Shown in pieces: positions 20,909 to 31,077 of a stretch of 64,000 nt of DNA; within the stretch, counting starts at the first letter, position 1, and each line of letters starts with the position of its first letter. Location: assembly GCF_905171765.1 (NCBI RefSeq), contig NC_053397.1, forward strand, positions 113,415,295-113,479,294, read 5' to 3'. The position numbers were made by a program, and so were the translations under genes. This stretch comes from Bufo bufo. Lineage: Eukaryota > Chordata > Amphibia > Anura > Bufonidae. The notes beneath the pieces were generated by a model. That model did no database searches. It had not been told where the DNA came from and worked only from the letters and a program-made list of their open reading frames with translations.

Positions 20909-21600
20909 TCCCGGGTCTAGATATCCAGACCTGGACTACCCAGGGCATTGAAACAGCCCAGGATATGATGGGTCCAGACAAAATGTTGTCCTTTTCCTAC
21001 ATACATGAGACCTACCAGATTCACCATAGGGAATTTAATAAGTTCCTCCAGATTAGATCCTTGCTGGGGAGAAATGAGGGAACCTCACTACACATCCCTA
21101 AAATAACCCTAAGATACTTCTATGAGGGAATCCCTAGGAGGGAGGTATCTCTCTCTTCTAAAATCTCCTCGTCCAGGGAAAAGCATGGAACAAGCCCTCT
21201 CCTTTGGTGAAGTGGGAAACCAACCTGCAAAAGTCGTTCTCATTTGACCAATGGCATACTGCCTTTCATACTATTATCACTGCTTTCCGCTGTGTAGCAC
21301 ACCAGGAAGCGATATTTAAAACCAGTCTGAGATGTTACTATACACCTACCAGACTCCATATAATGTTTCCTACCTCACCTCCTGACTGCTGGAGGGGACG
21401 TGGAGGTAGGGGATCTCTCCTTCACATACTGTGATCCTGTCCTAAGATTTCCCCACTGTGGAACTTTACTAAAGCTCTGATAGCTGAATTTACCTCCCAT
21501 AGACTACAAATAACACCAGAGATGGTACTTCTCTTTATAGATATCGACAGCATAGCTCGCCCGTATAGAATAGTGATGACTCATATTTATGGCGACTAAA
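20909..21600 (+). pseudogene. L1-like ORF2 C-terminal region
   Basis: Coding sense continues from the RT after the Tc1 and CR1 insertions. CCHC-like residues and the typical C-terminal wording TPTRLHIMFPTSPPDCWRGR followed by GSLLHIL appear at about 21335-21430, then a hydrophobic LFIDIDSIARPYR-type stretch near 21530. In L1 proteins this part follows the RT and helps bind RNA. The frames are broken. The 3' region to about 21990 is AT-rich. Confidence 0.75.
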
Positions 21601-22009
21601 TTGGTTATCACCCGACATTGGAAAACCCCCCAAACTTCAACGTTAACCGAGGTGGTTGCTCTGGTGAATTCCACCTGTATGAGAAAATGTTCTCCACACA
21701 GCAGTCCTCCATGTCAAAATTCCACTCTACATGGATGGCATGGATGTCAAGTCGCTGGTATGTGACCTAGCTAATCCATCACTAGCAGAATAGTCCTTCG
21801 TTGTCCTTTAATGCTAATCAGTCACCAGATCCTGACCGTTAGGACACCCTGTCTTTGGAAATTGCTGTCAATCACTTGGACACCTTTAGTTTTTGTTCAT
21901 GTTCACATTTTTAGACGCACTCATTCTGTGGATTTTCATTTAATTATTATTTATGTTCTGGTTTTGTACTTTACTGGTAGATTCTGGATTAAAGACATAA
22001 ATGTGATTC

Positions 22010-22287
22010 AGTCCTGTAATGCAAAATTGGGTAACCTGAAATTGAAATTTGCAAATTTTTCCACATTTTTTGTTAATTTGGTATTTATTTATTTTTATAA
22101 ATAAAAATGCAATATTTGGATTCAAATTTACCACGGTCATGAAGTACAATATGTAATGAGAAAACAATCTCAGAATGGCCTGGATAAGTAAAGGCATCTT
22201 AAAGTTATCACCACATAAAGTGACACGTCAGATTTGCTAAAAATGGCCTGGTCCTTAAGGTGAAAAATGGCAGGGTCTTGAAGGGGT
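22010..22287. mobile_element. TTAA-element terminal fragment
   Basis: The sequence from about 22010 to GGGTTAAACATG (22287) matches the right terminal part of the repeat ending at 55880, sharing ATGAAGTACAATATGT, CTCAGAATGGCCTGGATAAG and the CCTTAAGG-type terminus. Only one end is recognised. Confidence 0.75.
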
Positions 22288-22799
22288 TAAACATGAAGGG
22301 GCTTGTAATAAATTTCAAATAAAATTAGGGTAAAGAAAAAAAAAAAAGGAATTTTTCCTTCAATAAAAAAAGAAGCTTGAGCTGAGCACAGATACAAATC
22401 AGTAAAATGTATGGTACTAATCAGAGATCAAGCAGATGTCTTACTACACTTTTTATTTTTTTTAAACACACAACAGCAGACCGAAAGGCACACTATTGTT
22501 GACTATACCAACTGTCCTGAAGACAGTGGAGGCAGCTGATCAGGAGGTGTGTACCTGTGAATCTAGCGTTTCATAACACAGAGCATGGCGGTATAGACAC
22601 ATAAGAAGCCGCAGCTGATCGGGAGGTCCATACCTGCTGGCCTCGTCGATCGTATCACACAAGGCTGTCAGCAAGCCCAACACATGGAAGCACAAGAGGG
22701 GTAGTGCGAACGCTGCAACAGTCACCACTACCACGTGGTATTCAGATCAAATGGACATTATCAGCATGAGGAAGTTGTAGCGCACCTATACTGTGACAA
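22288..22799. other. Unassigned AT-rich then mixed sequence
   Basis: No gene, splice-flanked exon or recognised element. A pair of related blocks (gcagctgatcaggaggtgtgtacct near 22530 and gcagctgatcgggaggtccatacct near 22610) suggests a local repeat of unknown family. The minus-strand frame at 22540-22734 has no family resemblance. Confidence 0.5.
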
Positions 22800-23069
22800 G
22801 TGGTTGTCTCACCTCAGAAAACAGGGACATAGCGCTAGGATATGCCCCCATTGTCTGAAAGGTGTATATCAAGAATGGAGCCCAGAATTTGGTGGAGTGC
22901 GCACTGCGCATGCGCAGCCGCCCTCTGTTCATTTTCTATGGGACCGTCGAAAATAGGCTATTTCCGTCGGACCCATAGGTGTGGGTCCCAGCGGTGGGAC
23001 CAGCACCTACAAGACAATGGGGGCATATCCTAGAGATATGCCCCCATTGTCTGAGATGAGACAACCCCT
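22800..23069. mobile_element. TTAA-type MITE
   Basis: The right terminus GAGACAACCCCT abuts TTAA (23070-23073) and the left end GGTTGTCTCACC is its inverse, although the left TTAA has decayed. Inner blocks GATATGCCCCCATTGTCTG recur in both orientations. It encodes nothing. Confidence 0.75.
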
Positions 23070-23389
23070 TTAAGAGCATAAACTGAAAGTTTATAAAGGA
23101 AGTTTATAACTCTCCATAGTATATTTTTAATTTTTTGTATATTTTTTATTTCTTTTTATCCTGAAATATAAGAGGTTAACAGCCATAGAAAAAAGGTGGC
23201 ATTGTCCCAATACTGCTTTTAATTCTGCAATTGCGAAAGCCCTGTGGTTCTTTATGATTTTAACAAGTGTGAATGCTAAGCAATCTTTACAGGTGGACTA
23301 TATTTGCCAGACTTTGTGGCTACCTGCCTCTTTGGGTGCTGTGGATAGGGTCCCCACCCGTAATATTGGAAATACAAAAATCACAGCAA

Positions 23390-23520
23390 GAGGGTTGTTT
23401 TTTCTTTTCCCTGAATTAATTTTATTGGAAAAAGCGGCAACGTATATGCACAAACGTTTTCGGCCTTATTGGGCCTTCGTCAGGCACTAAAAAAGTAATT
23501 TTGACAACATTCAGTCTATA
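23390..23520 (-). mobile_element. PLE terminal fragment with degenerate hammerhead
   Basis: On the minus strand, CCTGACGAAGGCCC, a loop, GGCC, GAAAACG and a short stem back to CGTT resemble a PLE pseudo-LTR hammerhead: core CTGACGA, a stem II of at least four GC pairs, then GAAA. The cleavage-site base reads G and stem I is weak, so it is not expected to cleave. A CCAATAAAAT poly(A)-signal-like motif follows on the minus strand near 23422. Confidence 0.55.
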
Positions 23521-24045
23521 TGTACATGATTGACAGTTTACATGTTACATCTTTGATATCAAGTACATTCATTGCAACAAAATTTGCCGTCTTTATCTTT
23601 TCTTTTATAAGTAGAAAGCAGTGCGTATCGGTAAATGTATCATGACAGTCATATCTGTTAAATAGGTTATAAGGAAAATATCCACATACGTCTTTTATGA
23701 TTTCCTCAAATCATCTGAAGGCAGCTAAATCTTTAGAATGATTGCATTCTATGATGACAAGCTATCCAAAGTATTCTTATATTGCATGAAATCTCTAAAG
23801 ACAAAACCAGAAGGAATAACATATCTAAAGCTAATATGCAGTCTTACCTATGCCGCCAGAGGTGAGAGGGTGAGTATAGATGGAGCGCTCCGGCCGCCAC
23901 ACAGTACATCTGTAACTGTGTCTCTGGTGTCCCGGGACAGATGTACTGTGTGGCAGACTATCCAGGTTGTCGCAAAACATTCTGTAATTTTTAGGTTTTA
24001 GTGTGAAAGCTTGTGTTAGAATCTGGAAACAAAAACATGTCTTAC
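23521..24045. other. Intronic sequence downstream of exon 24046-24194
   Basis: In minus-strand sense this follows the donor GTAAG of the exon. It holds a small inverted repeat (CACACAGTACATCTG near 23898 against CAGATGTACTGTGTGG near 23938). No further exon of the same gene was recognised here. Confidence 0.55.
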
Positions 24046-24194
24046 CTTGAAATTCATTCAAGACCAATTTTATAAATGACTTGGAGGACAATAGCTGGGA
24101 AATAAGTGCTTCAAGAACCACTAGAAATACATTGCTTATTTCTTTTTTATGAATATCAGACATGGACACTGCAAATAGACTTGGAGGAAATGAG
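24046..24194 (-). CDS. firrm: Internal exon of a FIRRM (C1orf112)-like gene, 149 nt
   Basis: Minus-strand exon with acceptor TTTTTGTCTCTTTAG before 24194 and donor GTAAGA after 24046. It enters with one base completing a codon, runs 49 codons and leaves with one base. It reads SFPPSLFAVSMSDIHKKEIS, then NVFLVVLEALISQLLSSKSF, then IKLVLNEFQ. From memory, this aligns with vertebrate FIRRM, a FIGNL1 partner that limits RAD51 in recombination and mitosis, in the segment after LHQLYLQI (shared FPPSL, FLV, LISQLL and VL). The phase fits the exon at 26611-26675 exactly. The family assignment is recalled, not searched. Confidence 0.72.
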
Positions 24195-25081
24195 CTAAAG
24201 AGACAAAAACAGAAGTAAACAAAACTATTTAACACATTTTGTATGCAAAGGTCTTTCCCTATGGTATGACCAATCCACATTTCATTTTGTTTTATTCTTG
24301 CCAGGGATATTTATTAGTGCATTGTACTTATTGTGGGGTAAAAAAAATTCCAATAGGTCTTTACAAAATAAAAAAATAAGCTTGTATTCTACAATCAGCA
24401 CTTTTTAACATACATGTAGTGTAGACTGCCCTTTTTCCATCACATTTAATTTCGATTGAGTAGCCGCACCTCTGCACTCCTGAGAGCTTATAAACCATTT
24501 AAGATGAATTCCTAGTAATGACAAAATTGCAGATTGCAGTACGTCCAAACCTACCACTCAAGTATCCTTCCAATCATTTTTTAACATTCAACCTTGAAAA
24601 TCCAAATCAATTTCCTTTGTTACTGTCTGATGTGTGCAGACTGCTGCTGAACACATTAGCCAGACGGTGTTTCATAAGTCAGTCTTCGATAAAAGAACAT
24701 CGAAGTAAGAATTTATTAAGAGGTGTACATCTTGGGCTGACTGTCCACCACAAATGGAAATGGTTGGGAAAGATTACAACAGTCTCGGGTCTGCCTCTCA
24801 CTATTCAGCTAATCCACGCCCACATTTAAAAAATATATATATGACAAGCAGAAGCAAATAACACATGACAAATTTGCATCCCAGAAAACTGACAAAGATT
24901 TTATAAAATTTCATCCTTCAACTCGGTAGTCCATTTAAAAAAAAGCTGCACCTAGCTTTATATGCTACGTTCTTTCAAAGTTGTGATGTCAAACATAATT
25001 AATCAGGAATGAAAACATAAAACATGATAAAATATAGATATATTACTACAAGAACCTGTTACTAATTTAAGATGATGTGCT
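24195..25081. other. Intron, right part unassigned
   Basis: AT-rich intron between the two FIRRM-like exons. No splice-bounded frame or recognised repeat was found in this stretch. Confidence 0.55.
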
Positions 25082-25085
25082 TTAA

Positions 25086-25224
25086 AGGGCTTATCCAAGT
25101 TCTATAATGCCCCACCATATGCCCAGGCCCATCACACAAAAATTGTACTTACATTGCTCCCTGGCACCCGCGTCCCCAGGCATATGGGGGGGAGGGGGGC
25201 ATTATAGAACTTGGATAACCCCAA
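25086..25224. mobile_element. TTAA-type MITE
   Basis: The left end AGGGCTTATCCAAGTTCTAT follows TTAA (25082-25085), and the right end is the inverse ATAGAACTTGGATAACCCC. The right TTAA has decayed (ccaaagtt). The arms are about 40 bp and the loop is GC-rich with runs of G. Confidence 0.78.
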
Positions 25225-25394
25225 AGTTATTGCAGGGAGGGAGACATCACATTTATCACCATTACACAGAGTAGAACATTTACAAGTGGTACAAATGGTT
25301 GAAAAAGAAAAAATGCCATCTATGAAGTGACTTACTATCACCTATAAGATTTTGTTAGATTTAGATTTTCCTTGAAATGCGTTCGAGATTTTTA

Positions 25395-25748
25395 AAGAAC
25401 TTTTAGGGGAGCAGAGGGGCTAACAAAACAAAGAAAAAAGCTTTACTTACATTGTACAGATCCCTCCGTTCAAGCACTTCAGCTTTGGTCCCAGGGCTTC
25501 ACATGACTATTCAGCTAATCAATGTTCTCAGCATTTACATGCCGTTTGTGCACACATGGCTGCCGAGGTCAGTGATTAGCTGACTGGTCACATGAAAGAT
25601 CGAACATGACGTCATCACCAGAAGGTTTGAGAACAGACAAGCAGTGTGGGAACATAGGAACCTGTAGCAGGTGAGAAAAGCTTTATTCTTTGTTGTAAAA
25701 GTCCCACTGCTCCACTGAAAGTTTTCAAATTTCTCACACAACCTCTTT
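25395..25748. mobile_element. Probable TTAA-type MITE
   Basis: The ends AAAGAACTTTTAGGGGAGCA and CAACCTCTTTAA are imperfect inverses, with TTTAA at both edges. Inner pairs such as AGCAGAGGGG / CCACTGCTCC and AAAGCTTTACTTACA / GAAAAGCTTTATTC support a fold-back. It lies in the FIRRM-like intron. Confidence 0.5.
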
Positions 25749-25835
25749 AACGTTGAAAGTACAATTTTTTCCTCCTCACATTCCATGAGCCTTAACCGTT
25801 TTAATTTTCCATTCATATAACCATAGCAGGGTTTA

Positions 25836-26187
25836 CAGGTGAAACTCGAAAAATTAGAATATTGTGCAAAAGTTCATTCATTTCAGTAATGCAACTTAAA
25901 AGGTGAAACTAATATAGGAGATAGACTCATTACATGCAAAGCGAGATATTTCAAGCCTTTATCCGTTATAATTTGGATGATTATGGCCTACAGCTTATGA
26001 AAACCCCAGTCACAATCTCAGGTATCCTTTGCTCAGGGGGTATGGAATAATTAAGCTGACTAGAGTGTGATACTTTGAGCCTAGAATATTGAACCTTTTC
26101 ACAATATTCTAATTGTAAGTTGCATTAAGGCAACTCCTTTTAAGTTGCATTACTGAAATAAATGAACTTTTTTTCGAGTTGGATCTG
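25836..26187. mobile_element. TA-flanked MITE (Tc1/mariner type)
   Basis: The left end CAGGTGAAACTCGAAAAATT and the right end AACTTTTTTTCGAGTTGGAT followed by CTG are imperfect inverses, flanked by TA (25834-25835 and 26188-26189). The inner inverted stretch TTCAGTAATGCAACTTAAAA returns near 26130-26155. This repeat is familiar from fish and frog genomes, but I cannot name its superfamily with certainty. Confidence 0.68.
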
Positions 26188-26189
26188 TA

Positions 26190-26610
26190 TTTTTTTGTGG
26201 TTACCATATAATTTACCATGTCCGTTATTGGAAAACGGTAAGAAAAAAAATATATTCTATGTGGGGTAAAACTGGAAAAAGAAAAATTTAAATTCTGCCC
26301 AAAAAATTTGGCAGAATTTTTTTTATTTTTTTTTACATCATGCTTTCACTGTGCGCTAAAAATGACATGACATCTTTTTTTGCTTTTTTTTTTAGGACAG
26401 CCATAACTTTTTATGTTTCTGTCCACAGAGCTGTATGCAGGAAGAACTGTAGTTCCCTGTCATTGTGGCCAGGAGCCAGCTGTATAATACAGCTGGAACC
26501 TGCCGTTTATGAAGCGAGCTCACTGCAGCACCCTGCTCCATACTTTAACTCCATTAAGTAATGGTGGCTGAAGGGGTTAATATAAGCAGTCTTACAGATC
26601 ATGCACTTAC
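26190..26610. other. Intron sequence, no gene seen
   Basis: Contains T-rich tracts and a stretch resembling TTAA-element interiors (ending GGGGTTAA near 26578). No exon was recognised. The donor of the next exon (GTAAGTGC, minus strand) lies at 26603-26610. Confidence 0.5.
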
Positions 26611-26675
26611 CAATATATTTGAAGGTATAACTGATGAAGAAACACACAGGATCCTGTTATAAATTGCATAAATTC
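26611..26675 (-). CDS. firrm: Internal exon of a FIRRM (C1orf112)-like gene, 65 nt
   Basis: Minus-strand exon with a strong acceptor (TTATCTTTTTTCTGTTACAG ending at 26676) and the consensus donor GTAAGTGC. It reads EFMQFITGSCVFLHQLYLQI plus one residue, and ends with two bases of a codon completed by the first base of the exon at 24046-24194. The piece resembles the recalled FIRRM segment with EF, C, LHQLYLQI at the same spacing. FIRRM is a helical protein that works with FIGNL1. The upstream exon is not visible; the intron on that side must reach beyond the hAT copy at 28611 and possibly beyond the window. Confidence 0.72.
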
Positions 26676-26902
26676 CTGTAACAGAAAAAAGATAAAATAT
26701 CTGTTTAACTGGATTACAGTTAAATATTTAAGAGTCTGTAATATCAATGCACTAGTTTTAGGATAGGCCATCATTCACCAGGGACAGCGCCATACGTTTA
26801 GCAGAGGTTGGTACTGCAGCACACAGCAACTCAGTCCCATTCACTTAAATGGTCTGCTGTGAGCTCCAGTACCACAAGCAAATGTACAAAGATGTGAATG
26901 AT

Positions 26903-27218
26903 TAACAGCCGGTTCAGACCTGAGCGTTTTACAGCGCGTTCCTACGCGCTGTAAACGCTCAACAAGAAGAAACCAATGCTTCCCTATCAGCATAGTTCTC
27001 ACCTGGGCGTTTTACAGCGCGTACGATCGCGCTGTAAAACGCCCGACGCCCCAAGAAGTTCAGGAGCTTCTTTGGGGCGTAGTGTCGCGCGTTCCCGTAC
27101 ATAGACTTCCGAGAACGCGCGACAATGGGTGTTCGCTTGTCTCCACGGCGCGATTGTAAACGCCCGTACAATCGCGCATACAGTACGTTCAGTACGCTCT
27201 GGTGTGAACCCAGCGTTA
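26903..27218. mobile_element. Fold-back MITE, Harbinger-like
   Basis: The ends ACAGCCGGTTCAGACCTG and GGTGTGAACCCAGCGTTA are near-inverses. Inside are several hairpins such as GCGTTTTACAGCGCG with CGCGCTGTAAA, and GAACGCGCGACA. The base composition is high in CpG. The target duplication is unclear (TTA on both sides is possible). Confidence 0.6.
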
Positions 27219-27299
27219 GGGATGCTGTAAACTAGTACATTCATTCAGTCGATCAGTAGCTCTTTGCACCCATGCTGATCAGACACTGATGGCCTATAT

Positions 27300-27446
27300 C
27301 AGGCATGGCCAACCTGAGACTCTCCAGCTGTTGTAAAACTACAATTCCCACCATGCCCTGCTGTAGGCTGATAGCTGTTGGCAGTCTGGGCATGCTGGGA
27401 GTTGTAGTTTTGCAACATCTAGAGAGCCTCAAGTTGGCCATCCCTG
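27300..27446. mobile_element. hAT MITE, 147 bp
   Basis: The termini CAGGCATGGCCAACCTGAGA and CAAGTTGGCCATCCCTG are inverses, with a perfect 8-bp duplication gcctatat (27292-27299 and 27447-27454). The inner arms carry AAACTACAATTCCCACCATG and its inverse CATGCTGGGAGTTGTAGTTT. Confidence 0.93.
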
Positions 27447-27490
27447 GCCTATATGAAGTACAGGCCATCAATAAGTATAGGTCTGTAAAT

Positions 27491-27750
27491 AGAGATGAGC
27501 GAAGTTTTGAAAAATTCGATTTGGTGGCTTCACCGAATTTTTCCAAAAGATTTGCTTTGATCCAAATTAATTCAACACCTTCAATTAAACTTTAGGGAGA
27601 ATCTGATATGGTGTACATCACTGTGCAGTGCAGCAACATGCATAGCTAGTCCTTTCTGGTAGAAAAACAGTTACTGTGCATCTGAGTGGCAGGCAGGTCA
27701 CATATATATAACATTCATAGTTAACCAAAAGAAAAGCACACAGCATCCTT
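27491..27750 (+). mobile_element. 5' terminal remnant of a TAGAGATGAGCGAA hAT
   Basis: TAGAGATGAGCGAAGTTTTG at 27491 is the left terminus of the family also seen at 28611. No matching right end lies nearby, so this is a truncated remnant. The right boundary is approximate. Confidence 0.55.
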
Positions 27751-27756
27751 CAGTAA

Positions 27757-28023
27757 GGCCTCATGCACACGGCCGTGTTCCGAAGCCAAGAGCGGTCCGT
27801 GGTAACCCGGCCGGGATTCCTGCTGACAGAAGGAGCGCACGGCGTCATTGGTTGCTATGACGCCGTGCGCTTCATGCAGCCGCTGCTGTACAGTAATACA
27901 CTATACGAGTGGATTACTGTACAGCAGCGGCTGCATAGCAACCAATGACGCCGTGCGCTCCTTCTGTCAGCAGGAATCCCGGCCGGGTTACCACGGACCG
28001 CTCCCGGCCGCGTGCATGAGGCC
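27757..28023. mobile_element. Harbinger-type palindromic MITE
   Basis: The termini GGCCTCATGCACACGGCCGT and its inverse are flanked by TAA (27754-27756 and 28024-28026), the 3-bp target size of PIF/Harbinger. The arms of about 120 bp are nearly perfect inverses (GGTAACCCGGCCGGGATTCC and its complement) around a loop near 27900. A longer relative is at 47905-49679. Confidence 0.9.
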
Positions 28024-28602
28024 TAAAGCAAAGAGAAAAAAGTAAAACACTGAGCACCCCTGCAGGTGTCCCAATGACTCCAAGGGCAGATGGACATGTT
28101 GAGGATTTATGTGCGGAGAATCCGCACTGAAATCCACAAGTGTTCGCAGGGAAATCCTTATGGACAATCCGCATCAATTGGTGCGGATTTGGTACGGATT
28201 TTACTCTCTCCATTCAACTGAATGGAGAAAATCCGCCCCAGGAAAAACAAAATAAATTGATATGCTGCGTTTATTAAAATCCACACCACAAGTCAAAATC
28301 CACACAGAAAAAAATCTGCATTGTGTACATGAGCATTTCAAATCCTCATAGAATACAAAGTGCATGACTGACGCTGCAGATTTTCCGCACGCAACCCTGA
28401 TTGTGTGTATTTTTTGTGTGCATTTAGCTTTAGGTGGAACAAAATAAGGACAAGGAGGCAGCACCAATAAAGTAGTAGAGGAAAAAAAAAGGTTCTTTTA
28501 ATCCATGTCATGGCAGTGCAAACACGTGCATTTGAATCACTTCTGTTAGATATAAAATGACTGTGATGACTGAATCAGAAAGTAGCCTTGGCTCCTGAAA
28601 TA
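28024..28602. other. Intergenic or intronic sequence with weak repeats
   Basis: Holds repeated short pieces such as AATCCGCAC and TGCGGATTT in both orientations (28110-28230 and around 28300), as in decayed DNA elements. No exon was seen. Confidence 0.5.
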
Positions 28603-29100
28603 GAAATAAGTAGAGATGAGCGAATCAAAATTGATAAAGTGAAGTTCTATCAGAATTTCAGGAAAAATTTGATTCGCACAGAATTCCTTCACGCTTCGTG
28701 GAAACCAAATCGCATTTTGTTCCTAAAATGGCTGCTGCAAGTGTTAGGACACTTCACATGCATGCAGCCAATCAGCAGCCCTGTGATGTCACAGCCCTAT
28801 AAATCGCCTCAGCCATCTTGGATTCAGCCATTTTCCAGTGTACGTAGTGCAGGGAGAGACGTTAGCAGGCGCTAGGGAAAGGGGAAGAAAAGACTTTAAA
28901 ACTTTTTTTGGCAGAATAGAAGTGTAGAGAAAGGATAGGGAGAAATTATTATTCAACACTATAAAAGGAGAACAGGGTCCAATAGGGGAGTATACAGCCT
29001 GGGTAATACGAGCAATCCTATTAATCCTTGCTGCACTGACTGGGGATCCAGGGATCCAAATTGCCATTATACTGCTGTTTTTAGGTTTGCAATAGATGAT

Positions 29101-30712
29101 GCAAGCTATAGTAATAGGCGAGCACACTTCATTTGGCAATGTTGATAAAATTTAATTAAATCACACAATAGTAGTACACGTGAATAACATAGGAATATAA
29201 AACAATATAGTAAAATACATTAAAATCCAATACAAAACCAAGTATAAGGTATGTACTTCATAAAAGCTGACAGTTAAGTCTAGCAAAGTCCACAAGATGT
29301 TATAACTGCTGTTGAGATAGTTCCTAGTTCGCACAGTAATCAACTATATTGTGCTAGAATTCTGGATAATGTTGATTAGAATCCCTTAGGAATAAGTCCA
29401 TATATAAATATAGGTATATATCCCAAATATTTGCTGTGCGAATATTCAGGAACTGGAATGTTCCAGAGATCGTTAGGAAGTCAGTCTCTTAGTAAATATG
29501 CTCCAATAGTCATTAGTGGTTTTTTGGCCACATATATTATGGTCAGTATGTTGATGGCTTATAACTTAAGCTTGGGCCCTCTTACCTTCCTCGACGTTTC
29601 TGGCGAGGGTAGGGCGGCGCGGGACAGTGCCGGCGTCTCACTCCTTCCCACTCTAGCCGGCTTACCCGAGATATTGCGGGAGTTCGGACGGGACTTGCAG
29701 TATATGCTTCGTTCGTGCTTCTTACTCTTCCGGCTTGGTACAGAGGAAGGAATCTTTTCGGTCTCTGAATCTTAGTACCGATAATATTTCGACTGTCCTT
29801 TAGATTCGATTTTCATAGCGTGGCCACGCTTATGACTGCGGAGGTGCTGTTTACAGGTATCCGATCCGCAGTCATAAGCGTGGCCACGCTATGAAAATCG
29901 AATCTAAAAGACAGTCAAAATATTATCGGTACTAAGATTCAGAGACCGAAAAGATTCCTTCCTCTGTACCAAGCCGGAAGAGTAAGAAGCACGGACGAAG
30001 CATATACTGCAAGTCCCGTCCGAACTCCCGCGATATCTCGGGTAAGCCGGCTAGAGTGGGAAGGAGTGAGACGCCGGCACTGTCCCGCGCCGCCCGACCC
30101 TCGCCAGAAACGTTGAGGAAAGTAAGAGGGCCCAAGCTTAAGTTATAAGCCATCAACATACTGACCATAATATATGTGGCCAAAAAACCACTAATGACTA
30201 TTGGAGCATATTTACTAAGAGACTGACTTCCTAACGATCTCTGGAACATTCCAGTTCCTGAATATTCGCACAGCAAATATTTGGGATATATACCTATATT
30301 TATATATGGACTTATTCCTAAGGGATTCTAATCAACATTATCCAGAATTCTAGCACAATATAGTTGATTACTGTGCGAACTAGGAACTATCTCAACAGCA
30401 GTTATAACATCTTGTGGACTTTGCTAGACTTAACTGTCAGCTTTTATGAAGTACATACCTTATACTTGGTTTTGTATTGGATTTTAATGTATTTTACTAT
30501 ATTGTTTTATATTCCTATGTTATACACGTGTACTACTATTGTGTGATTTAATTAAATTTTATCAACATTGCCAAATGAAGTGTGCTCGCCTATTACTATA
30601 GCTTGCATTTTCGATTTTACCAGAGGGTGGATGTCCCTCTAATTAGGCTAGTAGCACCTGTTCCTACATTTCGTTTGGAGTGAGCCACCATTTTTGATTT
30701 TCATATTCTTTA
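29101..30712. mobile_element. Large fold-back insert with 14-bp target duplication
   Basis: Perfect duplication ttgcaatagatgat (29087-29100 and 30713-30726). About 750 bp (29101-29850) returns almost perfectly inverted to 30607, with a short loop near 29850, followed by a unique tail of about 105 bp on the right only. The arms encode matching 114-codon frames of no recognised family. The long duplication suggests target-primed retrotransposition rather than a cut-and-paste element. The layout (arm, inverted arm, one-sided tail) matches the insert at 12333-13011. Confidence 0.8.
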
Positions 30713-30784
30713 TTGCAATAGATGATACCTCTAATTCCAGCAAACCTTGCTTGTTATTGAGGTGCAAGTGCTGTGTTATACAGC

Positions 30785-31077
30785 CATTAACAGGGTGTAT
30801 TACTAGGAAATATTTGTACGTCTTAATGGCCGTTGTGCGGTGCAGTTATATGGTCTAAAGCATTTTTTGGGGTGTATTAATGGAAAAGGGGCTTATTAGC
30901 CATTCAGTGGTGCAGTTATATGTTCTGAAGCCTTTTTTGGGGTGTATTAGTGGGGGGAAAAGGACTTATTTGCCGTTAAGCGGTGCAGTTATATGTTCTA
31001 AAAGCCTCTTTTGTGGTGTATTAGTGGAAAAATAAAGTCTTATTAGCCGTTCAGCAGTGCAGTTATATGTTCTAAAG
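30785..31077 (+). repeat. Minisatellite in hAT leader, about 85-bp unit
   Basis: Units share GTGCAGTTATATGTTCTAAA, TTTTTGGGGTGTATTAGTGG and CTTATTAGCCGTT. About three and a half units lie here, and the array continues after the nested hAT-N at 33107-33200. Confidence 0.8.

Larger units (their letters stand above)
15276..21990 (+). mobile_element. L1-like LINE, plus strand, heavily interrupted
   Basis: ORF2-type coding resumes right after hAT copy 1 (15276-15389), again after the hAT-N (from 17248), after the Tc1 (20543) and after a CR1 tail (from about 20909). It ends in an AT-rich 3' region near 21990. The 5' part lies left of the hAT, outside the window. Frames are broken throughout. Because the hAT, hAT-N, Tc1 and CR1 pieces all sit inside it, it is among the oldest layers here. 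Confidence 0.8.

Noticed and set aside
23749..23792. Possible terminal FIRRM-like exon (short frame with stop after an AG at 23793-23794, phase-compatible with exon 24046-24194)
   Set aside because: The phase fits, but the residues do not resemble what I recall following this segment in the family, and the acceptor is weak. It could only be an alternative or truncated end.
23831..24280. Single 149-codon minus-strand gene
   Set aside because: Splice sites divide it: only 24046-24194 is exon-like, and the rest reads into introns.
29431..30276. Matching 114-codon frames on opposite strands
   Set aside because: They mirror each other because the region is a palindrome. No family resemblance, so not called as genes.
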